From positions 124,001 to 188,000 of the forward strand of contig NZ_JACMYD010000002.1 in the NCBI RefSeq assembly GCF_014267345.1: a DNA stretch of 64,000 bases. Reading direction: 5' to 3'. The stretch's first letter is position 1, and each line of letters begins with the position of its first letter. Under the pieces are notes generated by a model. The model had not been told where the DNA came from. It made no database searches and saw nothing but the letters and a program-made list of their open reading frames with translations. The position numbers and the translations under genes are program-made. Source of the DNA: Corynebacterium sp. zg-331 (lineage in GTDB: Bacteria; Actinomycetota; Actinomycetes; Mycobacteriales; Mycobacteriaceae). Shown here in pieces: positions 21,229-30,289 of the stretch.

Positions 21229-21257
21229 CCCCGCGCCTCGTGGCGCGGGGTTTTCTT
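21229..21257 (+). terminator. Rho-independent terminator of the CAP gene
   Basis: Nine-base perfect stem CCCCGCGCC / GGCGCGGGG (21229-21237, 21242-21250), TCGT loop, then TTTTCTT. It starts 16 bases after the stop codon. Confidence 0.92.
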
Positions 21258-21264
21258 ATGCCCC

Positions 21265-21289
21265 GGGGCGGGCGCCGGCACGCCGCCCC
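21265..21289 (-). terminator. Probable terminator of the ABC exporter operon
   Basis: GGGGCGG (21265-21271) pairs with CCGCCCC (21283-21289), three bases beyond the permease stop in its direction of transcription. No U tract directly follows; the stem of the convergent CAP terminator lies just downstream and may help. Confidence 0.5.
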
Positions 21290-21291
21290 GC

Positions 21292-22056
21292 TTAGGCGTC
21301 CCGCCGGTGAAACAGCGCCACGCCCAGGCCCCAGATCGCCGCCGCCCAGAGGGCAAAGTACAGGCCGCTGCCGATGACGCCCCCGTCTCCCACGGGCATC
21401 TGGGTAACAAAAGCCAGGAGATTCCGGAAGGGAAGGTAGTCCGCCACCCGCACCCCGATCGTCGGCAACACCCCCACGGCCTCCTCCAGGACCCACATCC
21501 AGGCCAAAACGAGCACCGCGGTCCCCGCGGTGTTGCGCACCAGCATGGCGATGCCCTGCGTGAACGCGGTGAGCAGCGCCATGCCCAGCGGCACCGACCA
21601 CAAGTAGGCCAGGGCCTCGCGATCGGTCAGGAAGCTCGCGGGACTCATCCCCGGAACTAGCACCCCGGTCAAGAGATAGGCCACCAGCACAACCACCGCG
21701 GCGAGCACCACGACGTGCACCACGTAGGCCAACAACTTCGCGGCCGCCACCACGACCCGGCGCGGGGTGGCCAGCAAAGTAACGGTCTGGCCGCCAAAGC
21801 GATACTCGGTGCTCACCGTCATCGCCGCCTGAACCACGACCACGGGCAGGCAGGCGACAAAGAGGCCGGAGAGTATCGTGTCCGGGGTGGGCGGGCCGTA
21901 GGCCTCCAGATCCTCCGGATGCGTGGCCCACCGGGTGCCCATCGCTATCGGCACCAGCAGGCCCAGAACCACAAAGATGAGGCTGCTCCACCACAGGGAG
22001 GCCGTGGTGCGCAGCTTGAGGTATTCCGCCCGATAGGCATGCATGAACGAACTCAT
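21292..22056 (-). CDS. ABC-2 type transporter permease
   Basis: Membrane half of an ABC exporter, 254 residues with about six hydrophobic segments. The N terminus MSSFMHAYRAEYLKLRTTASLWWSS is typical of ABC-2 permeases, where a conserved E-x-x-K-L segment precedes the first helix. It lies two bases downstream of its ATPase gene. The substrate is unknown; drug, peptide or lipid export are all possible. The ATG at 22056 was kept because the family motif begins immediately. Confidence 0.85.
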   Translation of the reverse strand: MSSFMHAYRAEYLKLRTTASLWWSSLIFVVLGLLVPIAMGTRWATHPEDLEAYGPPTPDTILSGLFVACLPVVVVQAAMTVSTEYRFGGQTVTLLATPRRVVVAAAKLLAYVVHVVVLAAVVVLVAYLLTGVLVPGMSPASFLTDREALAYLWSVPLGMALLTAFTQGIAMLVRNTAGTAVLVLAWMWVLEEAVGVLPTIGVRVADYLPFRNLLAFVTQMPVGDGGVIGSGLYFALWAAAIWGLGVALFHRRDA

Positions 22057-22058
22057 GA

Positions 22059-22994
22059 TTACTGTTCTCCTCCCCCGGTACGATACTGCACAGATTCCCC
22101 GGTGATCTGCATAAAAGCATCCTCCAAGGAGGCCCGCTGCTGGGTCAGCTCGCCCAGTGCGACACCCTGTTCGAAGGCCACGCGCCCGACCTCGTCGGTA
22201 CTCAAGCCCGTCACGAGGAGCACCGGGCGGCGCTCCTCGTCCACGCCCGGCTCCACACCGTGGCCCACCGCGCTCAGCGCGCCCGCCAGGAGTTCCAGCT
22301 TCGCCGGGTCGGCCGCGCGCACCCGGGTGGTCACGCCGGAATGGTGCCGCACGAAGTCCGCCGTGGGGGTATCCGCGATGAGCCGTCCTTTGCCGATGAC
22401 CACCAGGTGATCGGCGGTCAGCGCCATCTCGGAGAGCAGGTGGGAGCTGACCAGCACGCTGCGCCCCTGGGCCGCAAAGGCCTTGAGGAAGGTGCGCACC
22501 CAGCGAATCCCCTCGGGATCGAGCCCATTGACCGGCTCGTCGAGCACCAGCGTGTGCGGGTCACCCAGCAGCGCGGCCGCCAGGCCCAGCCGCTGGCCCA
22601 TGCCCAGCGAGAACCCACCGGCCTTCTTGCCCGCCACGTCGCCAAGACCCACGACGCCCAACACCTCGTCCACCCGGGAGCGCGGGATGCCGTTGGCGGC
22701 GGCGATCCATTGCAGGTGCCGTGCCGCCGTGCGGTGGGGATGCACCGCCTTGGCGTCGAGAAGCACCCCGACGTGGCGCAAGGGCTCGCGCAGCCGCGCA
22801 TACGGGGTGCCGTCGATGGTGGCGCTGCCCGCGCTGGGCCTATCCAGGCCCACGATCATGCGCATGGTGGTGGACTTGCCCGCCCCATTGGGGCCGAGGA
22901 AGCCGGTGACAACGCCCGGACGCACGGAGAAGCTGAGGTCGTCCACGGCGAGGGTGCCGCCGTACTTCTTTGTCAATCCCTGTGCTTCAATCAC
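22059..22994 (-). CDS. ABC transporter ATP-binding protein
   Basis: ATPase of the exporter, 311 residues. It has Walker A GPNGAGKST, the signature FSLGMGQRLGLAAALLGDP, Walker B TLVLDEPVNGLDPEG and the H-loop SSHLLSEM. The plan is that of the CcmA/antibiotic-exporter subfamily, with a C-terminal accessory domain. The signature reads LGMGQ instead of LSGGQ, a common variant in this subfamily. It overlaps the upstream NUDIX gene by 8 bases. Confidence 0.93.
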   Translation of the reverse strand: MIEAQGLTKKYGGTLAVDDLSFSVRPGVVTGFLGPNGAGKSTTMRMIVGLDRPSAGSATIDGTPYARLREPLRHVGVLLDAKAVHPHRTAARHLQWIAAANGIPRSRVDEVLGVVGLGDVAGKKAGGFSLGMGQRLGLAAALLGDPHTLVLDEPVNGLDPEGIRWVRTFLKAFAAQGRSVLVSSHLLSEMALTADHLVVIGKGRLIADTPTADFVRHHSGVTTRVRAADPAKLELLAGALSAVGHGVEPGVDEERRPVLLVTGLSTDEVGRVAFEQGVALGELTQQRASLEDAFMQITGESVQYRTGGGEQ

Positions 22995-23496
22995 GCCTCA
23001 AGCGTGCCATAACTTCGCGCCGCAGGCCCGGCCACGCCCGTGCGAAGGCGGGCAGCAGCGGCAGCCGCGCCACCTCCTCCACGCGAACCCAGCGCAGCTC
23101 CACGGATTCCGCGTTGGGCGCGTAGGGCACCGAGGCCCCGGTCACCGTCTCGGCCACCACGGTGGTGTAGGTCCACCGCCCCGCCAGCTCCGGGCGGGCG
23201 GGATCGGCGGGAAAGGGGCCCGCGGTGCGATACTCGGAGAGCACGCGGATCTGGGCGGCATCGATGGTGGTCTCCTCGCGGGCCTCGCGCAGGGCAGCGT
23301 CGGTGGCCGTCTCCTGCGAGTCGCGCGCCCCGCCCGGCAGCGCCCAGGTACCGCCGTGGTGCGTCCAGGGCGCTCGGTGCTGCATGAGCACGGTGCCCTC
23401 CCGGCGCGCAATGAGCAGCAGCCCCGCGGCGCCGAATCGCCCCCACAGTGTGCTGCCGCCGGGGCCCGCCGCCCAGCCATTGCCGTCTCCGCTCAT
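22987..23496 (-). CDS. NUDIX hydrolase
   Basis: A 169-residue hydrolase of nucleoside diphosphate-X compounds. The NUDIX box is complete: GGARDSQETATDAALREAREETTI matches G-x5-E-x7-REUxEE. The substrate cannot be inferred. TAGGCT (23510-23505) lies eight bases before the ATG, suggesting a near-leaderless transcript. It is divergent from glnX, with 54 bases between the starts. Confidence 0.9.
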   Translation of the reverse strand: MSGDGNGWAAGPGGSTLWGRFGAAGLLLIARREGTVLMQHRAPWTHHGGTWALPGGARDSQETATDAALREAREETTIDAAQIRVLSEYRTAGPFPADPARPELAGRWTYTTVVAETVTGASVPYAPNAESVELRWVRVEEVARLPLLPAFARAWPGLRREVMARLRRD

Positions 23497-23514
23497 GCCT
23501 CACCAGCCTAGTGC

Positions 23515-23543
23515 TAGCCAGAAGGACGGTTGGCGCGTTATCC
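23515..23543 (+). promoter_or_regulatory. Promoter of glnX-glnH-pknG
   Basis: TAGCCA (23515-23520), a 17-base spacer and TATCCT (23538-23543). Seven A bases then lead to the ATG at 23551, so the mRNA is probably leaderless. The divergent NUDIX -10 at 23510-23505 is almost adjacent. Confidence 0.6.
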
Positions 23544-23550
23544 TAAAAAA

Positions 23551-25068
23551 ATGACTGGTGATCAGGGACACTCCCCCGAGGGGCACCTGCGCCAGCGGCT
23601 GCGCGGCCCCTGGGATCGCGCGGTGTCCCGGAGGCGCAAGGGGCCGCTTTTCGACGCCGCCGAGCTCCCCCACGACACCGACGATCACTGGCTGGATCGG
23701 GTCGACGACCAGGAGGACGCCCCCCGCCATTCCCTGAAGAACCTCTGGATCTCCGCCTCCTCTGGGCCCTTGTACCGGCTCCGGGTGCTCTGGCGCTTCA
23801 TCTCCACCACCCCGGGCAAGATGGTTACCCTCACCCTCATCCTGGCGATGGCGCTCTTTGCCGCGGGCTACTCCATGAGCGACTACTCCGCCACCCGGCA
23901 GGAATCCCTCACCCACATGCTCGATACCACCGAGCCCACCAGTTCCGCCGCGCACCAGCTCTACACCTCGCTGTCCCTGGCCGACACGATGGCCACCACC
24001 GGCATGGTGCAGTCCGGGGTCATGCCGGAGGAATCTCTCAGCCTCTATTACCAGGCCCTGGATCGCGCCTCCCACGCCGCCTCCGAGGTGGCCGCCGGGT
24101 TCGGCGACGAGGACGTCACCGCCGCCGAGCTGATCTCCCGGGTGCAGCGCCAGCTGCCGGTCTATGCCGGGCTGGTGGAGACCTCGCGGACAAATAACCG
24201 GCAGGGCAACCCCGTGAGCGTGTCCTACATGGCGGAGGCCTCGGCCCTCATGCGCGAGGAGATCCTCCGGGACGCCTCCGCGATCTTCGACCGCGCCAGC
24301 CACAACGTCTCCACCCAGCAGTACCAGGCCATGCGGCCGCAATGGGTGCCGCTGTCCGGACTCCTCGCCGCCGTGGTGTTCCTCCTGATCGCCCAGTGGT
24401 GGCTGTGGCGGATCACGCGGCGGCGGCTCAACAAGGGCTTCCTGGCCGCCACCGCCATGATGTGCGTGGCGATCCTGTGGGTGTCCGGCTCCAACTTTGC
24501 CACCTGGCAGGCCGGTAATCGCAGCTTCGAGCAGGCGGCCCTGCCCTGGGATTCTCTTACCGCCTCGCGCATCCTGGCCCAGCAGGCCCGCACCACGGAG
24601 ACCCTGGCGCTCGTGCGCCGCCAGAGCCTTGAGGACACGGACTCCGCTTTTTTGGACACCACCCAGGCGCTGAGCTCCGCCCTCGATGACGTGGAGCGGG
24701 CCCAGGCACACACCGAAGGTCGGCACCGGGAGTCTCTGGAGGCGGCCCACACCGCGCTCGACCAATGGGAGGAGGCCCACGAGGATCTGGTGCGCGCGCT
24801 GCGCTCCGGCGCGTTCTCTGAGGCGCTGCGCCTGACCACGGACGCCTCCGGCCACAGCGAGCACGCCCCCACCACCGCGGGGGCCTTCGCCGCTCTCGAC
24901 GATGCCCTGGGCGATCTCATCTCCCAATCGCGCTCCACCATGCGCTCCTTTATCCGCGACGGCCTGGCCGCCACCGCGCTGGTGTCCATGGCGGTGCTGC
25001 TGCTCTCGCTGAGCTCCATCGTGGCCGTGGTGCTGGGCATCCGCCCCCGCCTCCAGGAGTACCTATGA
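23551..25068 (+). CDS. glnX: GlnX, membrane component of the PknG signalling cascade
   Basis: A 505-residue membrane protein. It has a hydrophilic N terminus, a helix near residue 95 (MVTLTLILAMALFAAGYSM), a helical external region, two adjacent helices in the middle and a final C-terminal helix. In C. glutamicum, GlnX is proposed to pass the signal from the GlnH binding protein across the membrane to PknG. The gene order glnX-glnH-pknG is the main evidence; the protein has no enzymatic motif. The ATG at 23551 fits TATCCT-N7. It overlaps glnH by 4 bases. Confidence 0.88.
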   Translation: MTGDQGHSPEGHLRQRLRGPWDRAVSRRRKGPLFDAAELPHDTDDHWLDRVDDQEDAPRHSLKNLWISASSGPLYRLRVLWRFISTTPGKMVTLTLILAMALFAAGYSMSDYSATRQESLTHMLDTTEPTSSAAHQLYTSLSLADTMATTGMVQSGVMPEESLSLYYQALDRASHAASEVAAGFGDEDVTAAELISRVQRQLPVYAGLVETSRTNNRQGNPVSVSYMAEASALMREEILRDASAIFDRASHNVSTQQYQAMRPQWVPLSGLLAAVVFLLIAQWWLWRITRRRLNKGFLAATAMMCVAILWVSGSNFATWQAGNRSFEQAALPWDSLTASRILAQQARTTETLALVRRQSLEDTDSAFLDTTQALSSALDDVERAQAHTEGRHRESLEAAHTALDQWEEAHEDLVRALRSGAFSEALRLTTDASGHSEHAPTTAGAFAALDDALGDLISQSRSTMRSFIRDGLAATALVSMAVLLLSLSSIVAVVLGIRPRLQEYL

Positions 25069-26129
25069 TGCCGCGCCGCCGCCCGCCCCGATCCCATGCT
25101 GCCGCCCTGGCCCTCCTAACGGCCCTCTCCCTGGGACTATCGTCGTGCTCCTCGCCGCTGGCCGAGCGCGCCATGCGCAACGGGGCCCGGGAGCACTCCG
25201 AGGCCACGGAGGCGGCCGCCGCGGCGCTGACCTTCGGCCCGCCGGTGCCCGCCGGGGCAATCATGGAGCGCCCCGGCGGCCGCCGCGCCGCCGAGGAGGA
25301 GAATCCCGTGGCGGACAAGGCGGAGGGGTCGTTACGTCCCGATGCCGCCGAGCCTCGGGAGCGCATACCGGAGATCGTGGCGCGCGGGCGTCTCATCGTG
25401 GGCGTGGATCAATCCCTGTACCGCATCAGCTACCGCGACCCCCGCTATGGCGACGTGCGCGGCTTCGAAGTGGACCTGGCCCGGGAGATCGCCCGCGATA
25501 TCTTTGGCGACCCATCCAAGGTCGAGTTCCGCTTCATGGAATCCGCCGATAGCCTGGACTCCCTGAACCGGGGAACGGTGGACGCGGTGATCCGCACCAT
25601 GAGCATCACCGCCCAGCGCCAGGAAACCATCGCCTTTTCCGCCCCGTACCTGTCCACCCACAAGCGGCTGCTGGTGAGCACCAACGCGGACATCGAATCC
25701 GCCGAGGACCTCAGCGGCCGCACGGTCTGCGTGGCCGATGGCTCCACCGGCCTGATCGAGGCCCGCGCCCAGGCTCCCCATTCTTCCATCCTCAAGACCC
25801 GCAGTTGGTCCGACTGCCTGGTGGCCCTGCAGCAACACCAAACGGACGCCATCCTGGCCGATGACGTCCTGCTCTCCGGCATCGCCGCTCAGGATCAGTT
25901 CACCCACATCGTGGGTCCGGCGCTCTCCCAGGAGGATTACGGCGTGGCAATGGCCCGCCCGGAGGAGGGCGGCAACCCCGGCCTGGTGCGCCAGGTCAAC
26001 GCCACCCTGGAACGCATCCGCGCCGACGACACCTGGTGGGACATGTATAACCGCTGGTTCGGCCCCTACCTCACCAGCCCCGGCCCGCCGCCCCTGGACT
26101 ACCGCCCCGAGGAGCAGATCCATGACTAA
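25065..26129 (+). CDS. glnH: GlnH, amino-acid-binding lipoprotein
   Basis: Periplasmic-type solute-binding protein (family 3) anchored as a lipoprotein. It has 354 residues, a lipobox ending LSLGLSSC (Cys28) and a binding domain starting RGRLIVGVDQSLYRISYRDPRYGDVRGFEVDLAREIA. Further family blocks are RTMSITAQRQETIAFSAPYL and EDLSGRTVCVADGSTG. It is not linked to ABC transport genes; in the PknG system it senses amino acids such as Asp/Glu/Gln. The start ATG overlaps the glnX stop, and the end overlaps pknG by 8 bases. Confidence 0.9.
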   Translation: MMPRRRPPRSHAAALALLTALSLGLSSCSSPLAERAMRNGAREHSEATEAAAAALTFGPPVPAGAIMERPGGRRAAEEENPVADKAEGSLRPDAAEPRERIPEIVARGRLIVGVDQSLYRISYRDPRYGDVRGFEVDLAREIARDIFGDPSKVEFRFMESADSLDSLNRGTVDAVIRTMSITAQRQETIAFSAPYLSTHKRLLVSTNADIESAEDLSGRTVCVADGSTGLIEARAQAPHSSILKTRSWSDCLVALQQHQTDAILADDVLLSGIAAQDQFTHIVGPALSQEDYGVAMARPEEGGNPGLVRQVNATLERIRADDTWWDMYNRWFGPYLTSPGPPPLDYRPEEQIHD

Positions 26130-28533
26130 GCGCGAGGACGTTCCCCGCGACGACGAGGCCCCCCTCTACGCCGCGGACTCCCCCGCCCCGACCCCCTCGC
26201 AGGAGGGCCCCACCACCGAGGCGGTGCCCTTCGATCCCTTCGCGGACGAGGAGGATACGGCCACCTCCGCCGTGCCCTTCGATCCCTTCGCAGATGAGGA
26301 CACCGACGCCGAGGAGGTGGGAGACATCGCCGCCCTGCTCGACGACATGGGTTCGCTGCGTGACGCCGCCACCGCCCGCGTGGACGCCTCGGAGCGGGCG
26401 CGCCGGGAGGCACTGAGCACGTTTCGCCGCCGCCGCGCGCAGCGGCGTACCGACCGCACCGTGGCCGACGGCATGGTCACCCTGCCCTTCATCAATCTTC
26501 TTCCCCCAGAGCAGGCGCTGCGCGATCCCTCGGGGGAAAAAGCGAGCCCGCCGCAGCTTGCTGCTGGCGACATCGTGGCGGATCAGTACGAGGTACTGGG
26601 GGTGATCGCGCACGGGGGCATGGGGTGGATCTACCTCGCGGAGGACCGCAACGTCTCCGAGCGCCTGGTGGTGCTCAAGGGCATGCAGGCGGAAAAGGAG
26701 GACCACGACGCGGGCGCCGCCGAGGCCGAGCGGGAGTTCCTGGCCGACATCACCCACCCCGGCATCGTGAAGATCTTTAACTTCATCGACGATCCCCGCG
26801 TTCCCGGTGGCTTCATCGTGATGGAATACGTCAGCGGCCCCAGCCTGCGCGACCGCATGCGCACCTATCCCGGGGGCAACCTGCCCATTGACGTCGCCAT
26901 CGCCTACATCCTAGAGATCCTCCCCGCCCTGGACTACCTCCATTCCCGCGGGGTGGTGTACAACGACCTCAAGCCGGAAAACATTATCGCCACCGAGGAT
27001 CAGGTCAAGCTCATCGACCTCGGCGCGGTATCCGGCATCCAGGCCTACGGCTACATCTACGGCACCCGCGGCTACCAGGCCCCGGAGGTACCCACCCGCG
27101 GCCCCAGCATTGCCAGCGACATTTATACCGTGGGTCGCACCCTCGCCGCCCTGACCATCGCCATGCCCACCACCGACGGCGTCCTCGACCCCGGCATCCC
27201 CTCCCCCACCGACGAGCCGCTGCTGCGCCGCTACCTGAGCTTTTACCGGCTCCTGGTGCACGCCACCAATCCCAACCCGGACGAGCGCTTCGCCAGCCTG
27301 GCGGACCTGCGCAGCCAGCTCTACGGGGTGCTCCGCGAGGTCATCGCGCTGCGCGACGGCCGCCAGTTCCCCGCCCAACACTCCCTGTTTTCCCCCCAAC
27401 GCCGCACCTTTGGCACCAAGCACCTGGTGTTTCGCACCGATCAGCTCATCGACGGCATCGACCGCACCGTGCGCATCACCTCCGGGGAGGTCATGCAGGC
27501 CCTGCCCGTGCCCCTGGTCGACCGCAACGACGTGGGCGCCGGCATGCTCTCCGGGTTCTCCTATACCGAGCCGGAGGAGGCCCTGGAAACCCTGCACCAG
27601 GCCATGAACACCCCGGAATACGAAAAATCCTCGGAGATCCCCTTCGGGGTAGTGCGCGCCATGCTCGACCTGGGCTTTACCGGGCAGGCGCGCTCCTGGC
27701 TGGGTTCCCTGGAATACCGGCTGGGGCACGACTGGCGCTACCAGTGGTATTCCGCCACCACCTGCCTGCTCATGGAGGACTACCAGCAGGCCCAACAGCA
27801 CTTCTACAACGTGCTGCGCATCCTTCCCGGCGAGGCCGCCCCCAAGCTCGCCCTGGCCGCCGTGGACGAGCTCATCCTCCAAGACCTCGGTTACACGGAG
27901 CAAACCCTCCTGCCGGAGGACGCCGCGCACACCATCACCACCTCCGGGCCGAACTTCGAGGAACTGGCCAAGGACTTTTTCACCCGCATCGACCGCGACT
28001 GGACCCACCTCACCCACGACCCCCTGGTGCTGCGCTTCCACGCCATCCGCCTTTATAGCCTCGTGTGGATGACCAATCCCGCCACCGTCTCCTCCGCCTT
28101 TGGGCTGGCCCGCCAGCTCATGGCGGAAAACCAACTGGAGCTGGCCGTTCAGGCCCTCGACAAGGTGCCCCAGGCCTCGCGGCACCACCGCATGGCGCAA
28201 CTGACCAGCATCCTCCAGCTCATCTCCGCCGACCTCACCGAATCCCGCATCCGCCGCGCCGCCCGCCGCTTGGAGGAGATCCCCACCAACGAGCCGCGCT
28301 TCCTCCAGATCAAGACCGCCGTCTTCTCCTCCGGCCTGAAGTTCCTCCGGGACGCCGGACTAGACAGGGCTGCCTCGTCCAACGCGCTGCTGGATTACCC
28401 CTTTACCCAGCGCGGCCTGCGTTACGCGCTGGCCGACGCCTTGCGTCGCCAGGCCCGCAACGCCCCCTTCCCCCGGCACCGCTACGACCTCGTGGACATG
28501 GCCAACCAGGTGCGCCCGGTGACGTGGTTCTAG
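26122..28533 (+). CDS. pknG: Serine/threonine protein kinase PknG
   Basis: Cytosolic kinase that phosphorylates the FHA protein OdhI (GarA), relieving inhibition of 2-oxoglutarate dehydrogenase. The 803-residue product has a disordered acidic N terminus, a kinase domain from about residue 155 (DQYEVLGVIAHGGMGWIYLAED, catalytic loop YNDLKPENI, LIDLGAVSG) and a C-terminal TPR region. The catalytic loop has YND and the metal loop DLG, as in PknG orthologues. No Cys-x-x-Cys rubredoxin motif is present in the N terminus, unlike M. tuberculosis PknG. The N terminus instead repeats VPFDPFADE twice. The ATG at 26122 overlaps the end of glnH. Confidence 0.96.
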   Translation: MTKREDVPRDDEAPLYAADSPAPTPSQEGPTTEAVPFDPFADEEDTATSAVPFDPFADEDTDAEEVGDIAALLDDMGSLRDAATARVDASERARREALSTFRRRRAQRRTDRTVADGMVTLPFINLLPPEQALRDPSGEKASPPQLAAGDIVADQYEVLGVIAHGGMGWIYLAEDRNVSERLVVLKGMQAEKEDHDAGAAEAEREFLADITHPGIVKIFNFIDDPRVPGGFIVMEYVSGPSLRDRMRTYPGGNLPIDVAIAYILEILPALDYLHSRGVVYNDLKPENIIATEDQVKLIDLGAVSGIQAYGYIYGTRGYQAPEVPTRGPSIASDIYTVGRTLAALTIAMPTTDGVLDPGIPSPTDEPLLRRYLSFYRLLVHATNPNPDERFASLADLRSQLYGVLREVIALRDGRQFPAQHSLFSPQRRTFGTKHLVFRTDQLIDGIDRTVRITSGEVMQALPVPLVDRNDVGAGMLSGFSYTEPEEALETLHQAMNTPEYEKSSEIPFGVVRAMLDLGFTGQARSWLGSLEYRLGHDWRYQWYSATTCLLMEDYQQAQQHFYNVLRILPGEAAPKLALAAVDELILQDLGYTEQTLLPEDAAHTITTSGPNFEELAKDFFTRIDRDWTHLTHDPLVLRFHAIRLYSLVWMTNPATVSSAFGLARQLMAENQLELAVQALDKVPQASRHHRMAQLTSILQLISADLTESRIRRAARRLEEIPTNEPRFLQIKTAVFSSGLKFLRDAGLDRAASSNALLDYPFTQRGLRYALADALRRQARNAPFPRHRYDLVDMANQVRPVTWF

Positions 28534-28566
28534 CCGCCTCCTACACCGCTGTGAAATTTAACAAAC

Positions 28567-29729
28567 ATGAGAGGCGCAACCGACTCGCCGTTTAGCCCGG
28601 GCCCGGACGTTGTACCCAAGATCTGGGCCGGACGCGATCAAGAGATCAACGATTGGATCCGCATCGTGCGCCCACGCCGCCTCGCTGGCGTCTACGAGCG
28701 CGGACGAACCATCCTCGGGGAGCCGGGCGTGGGAAAGTCCTCCCTCGACAGACGCCCTGAAGAGGGTTGCCAAGGCGCTCCTCGCCATCGCGGACCAGGC
28801 GGGGCTTTCCACCAGAACAGAAAAAGGCTTGACATCGCTGCTCGATCGCGTACGCAGCATCTCTGCGCTTGGTGTCTCCGTGTCCCTCTCTCACCCCGAG
28901 GACGAGGATGCCTACGTCGCGCTCACCGACCTCCTGGTAGAAATCGGGCGCGTGGCCATCGAGAGAAACGCGATGGTACTCATCTGCATCGACGAGATCC
29001 AGAACATCACCGACGAGACGATCCTCTCGCAGCTGCTCATCTCCCTGGGCGACGCACTCATCAAGGAGGTGACGATTACGGCTCCGGGAAACCGCAAGAT
29101 CACTCGATACCTTCCCATCGCGGTGTACCTTTCCAGCCTTCCAGATTTTGAGCGCATGGCGCGCTCCCATAAGGGGGCACCCTTCACCCGCCGGTTCACA
29201 TCAACGCTGCTCGGCTCGATCACTACCGCGGAGTGGAACAAGCACTTGCTCCCCTCGTCAACCAGGGATGGGAGGTAGGCGACGGGGAGAGCGGTGTGAA
29301 ACACGTGTACATGGATCAGGATGCCCGCGACGCGATCATCGACCTGAGCAAGGGGAGCCTTTCTTCTTCCAGCTCGCCGGCGATTCCGCGTGGCATGCTG
29401 GAAGCACCGATACCATCACGCGCGAGGACGTGCTGGCGGGGTGGCGGACCGTCCACGACGAGGCGGAATCCCACGTGGCCAACATCCTCGATCGGCTCCC
29501 CAAGCAGGAGCGGCTACTCGTTGAGATCATGGGAGAGCTCGACCCCGCGGAACGCACCCTGAGCGCCATCGCGCGCACAGCCGGAGTGAGCCCCGCCTCG
29601 AATTTAGGAACGGCGGCGCAGCGGCTTGACATAGTCCGTGGCATCATCAATCGGGGCAAGCCCTACACCTTCCGTAATCAGGCGGTGGAGGCATACCTCA
29701 CCACCGAGTGGCCGAGGAAGATCGCCTAG
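28567..29729 (+). pseudogene. AAA-family ATPase, frameshifted remnant
   Basis: A single ATPase gene broken by three frameshifts. The first frame (from 28567) gives MRGATDSPFSPGPDVVPKIW and Walker A GEPGVGKSS. The reading then shifts near 28745 to DALKRVAKALLAIADQAG and Walker B MVLICIDEIQN, shifts again near 29240-29275 to WEVGDGESGVKHVYMDQDARDAII, and again near 29360 to EPFFFQLAGDSAWHAGS, ending WPRKIA at 29729. Together the pieces make one continuous ATPase of about 385 residues. The frames join at sensible points, so decay or sequencing error explains it. It follows pknG by 33 bases; no partner gene is visible. Confidence 0.88.
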
Positions 29730-29747
29730 ACTACGCGGCAAGCCTCC

Positions 29748-30278
29748 TCACGCCTCCACCAGCACCTCGGGGGACTGCACCTCGTGGTAGGGGTCCTCGC
29801 CAAGCACCAGGCTGGCAAACACCTGTACCCGGCCCGCACCCTCCCCGCTGCTGCCCAGGCCCGTCGGCCCGCCGCCGGTCCACAGCAGCGGCACCTCCGC
29901 GCTGTCACCCGGCGCCACCGCCTCCGGGAGCGCCACCGCCCAGCGGCCCTCGCCCGGCTGGCCGGAGGACTGCTCGGGTTCCCAGGTGGCGGGGCCGCCC
30001 ACCAGGCCCTCGTCGCTTAAGACGCGCGCGGCGAAATGCAGCTCCGCACCCTCGCTCACGGCATCGCCCGTGCCGTTGTGCAGCCGCAACAGGGTGAGCA
30101 CCCCGCCCTCGGCGGTGGGCTCCGCAGCGAGTTCGAGCCGCAGCGCGCCCGTGGCCGCCCCCGCCTCGCCGGATCCCTCCGCCGCCGTCGCTACACCGAA
30201 CCCCGCGCCCGGGATCACCTTCACCGCCCCCACCGCCACGGTCAGGGCACCGATTTTCAGAAAGTTACGCCGATCCAT
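29748..30278 (-). CDS. Tat-exported protein of unknown function
   Basis: A 176-residue protein with a twin-arginine signal peptide: MDRRNFLKIGALTVAVGAVKV, hydrophobic to about residue 25, then GVATA. The mature part resembles an Ig-like or beta-sandwich domain (LRLHNGTGDAVSEGAELHFAARVL) and has no catalytic motif I recognise. The ATG at 30278 is chosen because AGGAGG lies six bases upstream; a start at 30293 overlaps the upstream stop. It follows the propeller gene so closely that they form an operon. It may be a secreted or cofactor-binding partner of the propeller. Confidence 0.75.
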   Translation of the reverse strand: MDRRNFLKIGALTVAVGAVKVIPGAGFGVATAAEGSGEAGAATGALRLELAAEPTAEGGVLTLLRLHNGTGDAVSEGAELHFAARVLSDEGLVGGPATWEPEQSSGQPGEGRWAVALPEAVAPGDSAEVPLLWTGGGPTGLGSSGEGAGRVQVFASLVLGEDPYHEVQSPEVLVEA

Positions 30279-30289
30279 CCGTGGCCTCC

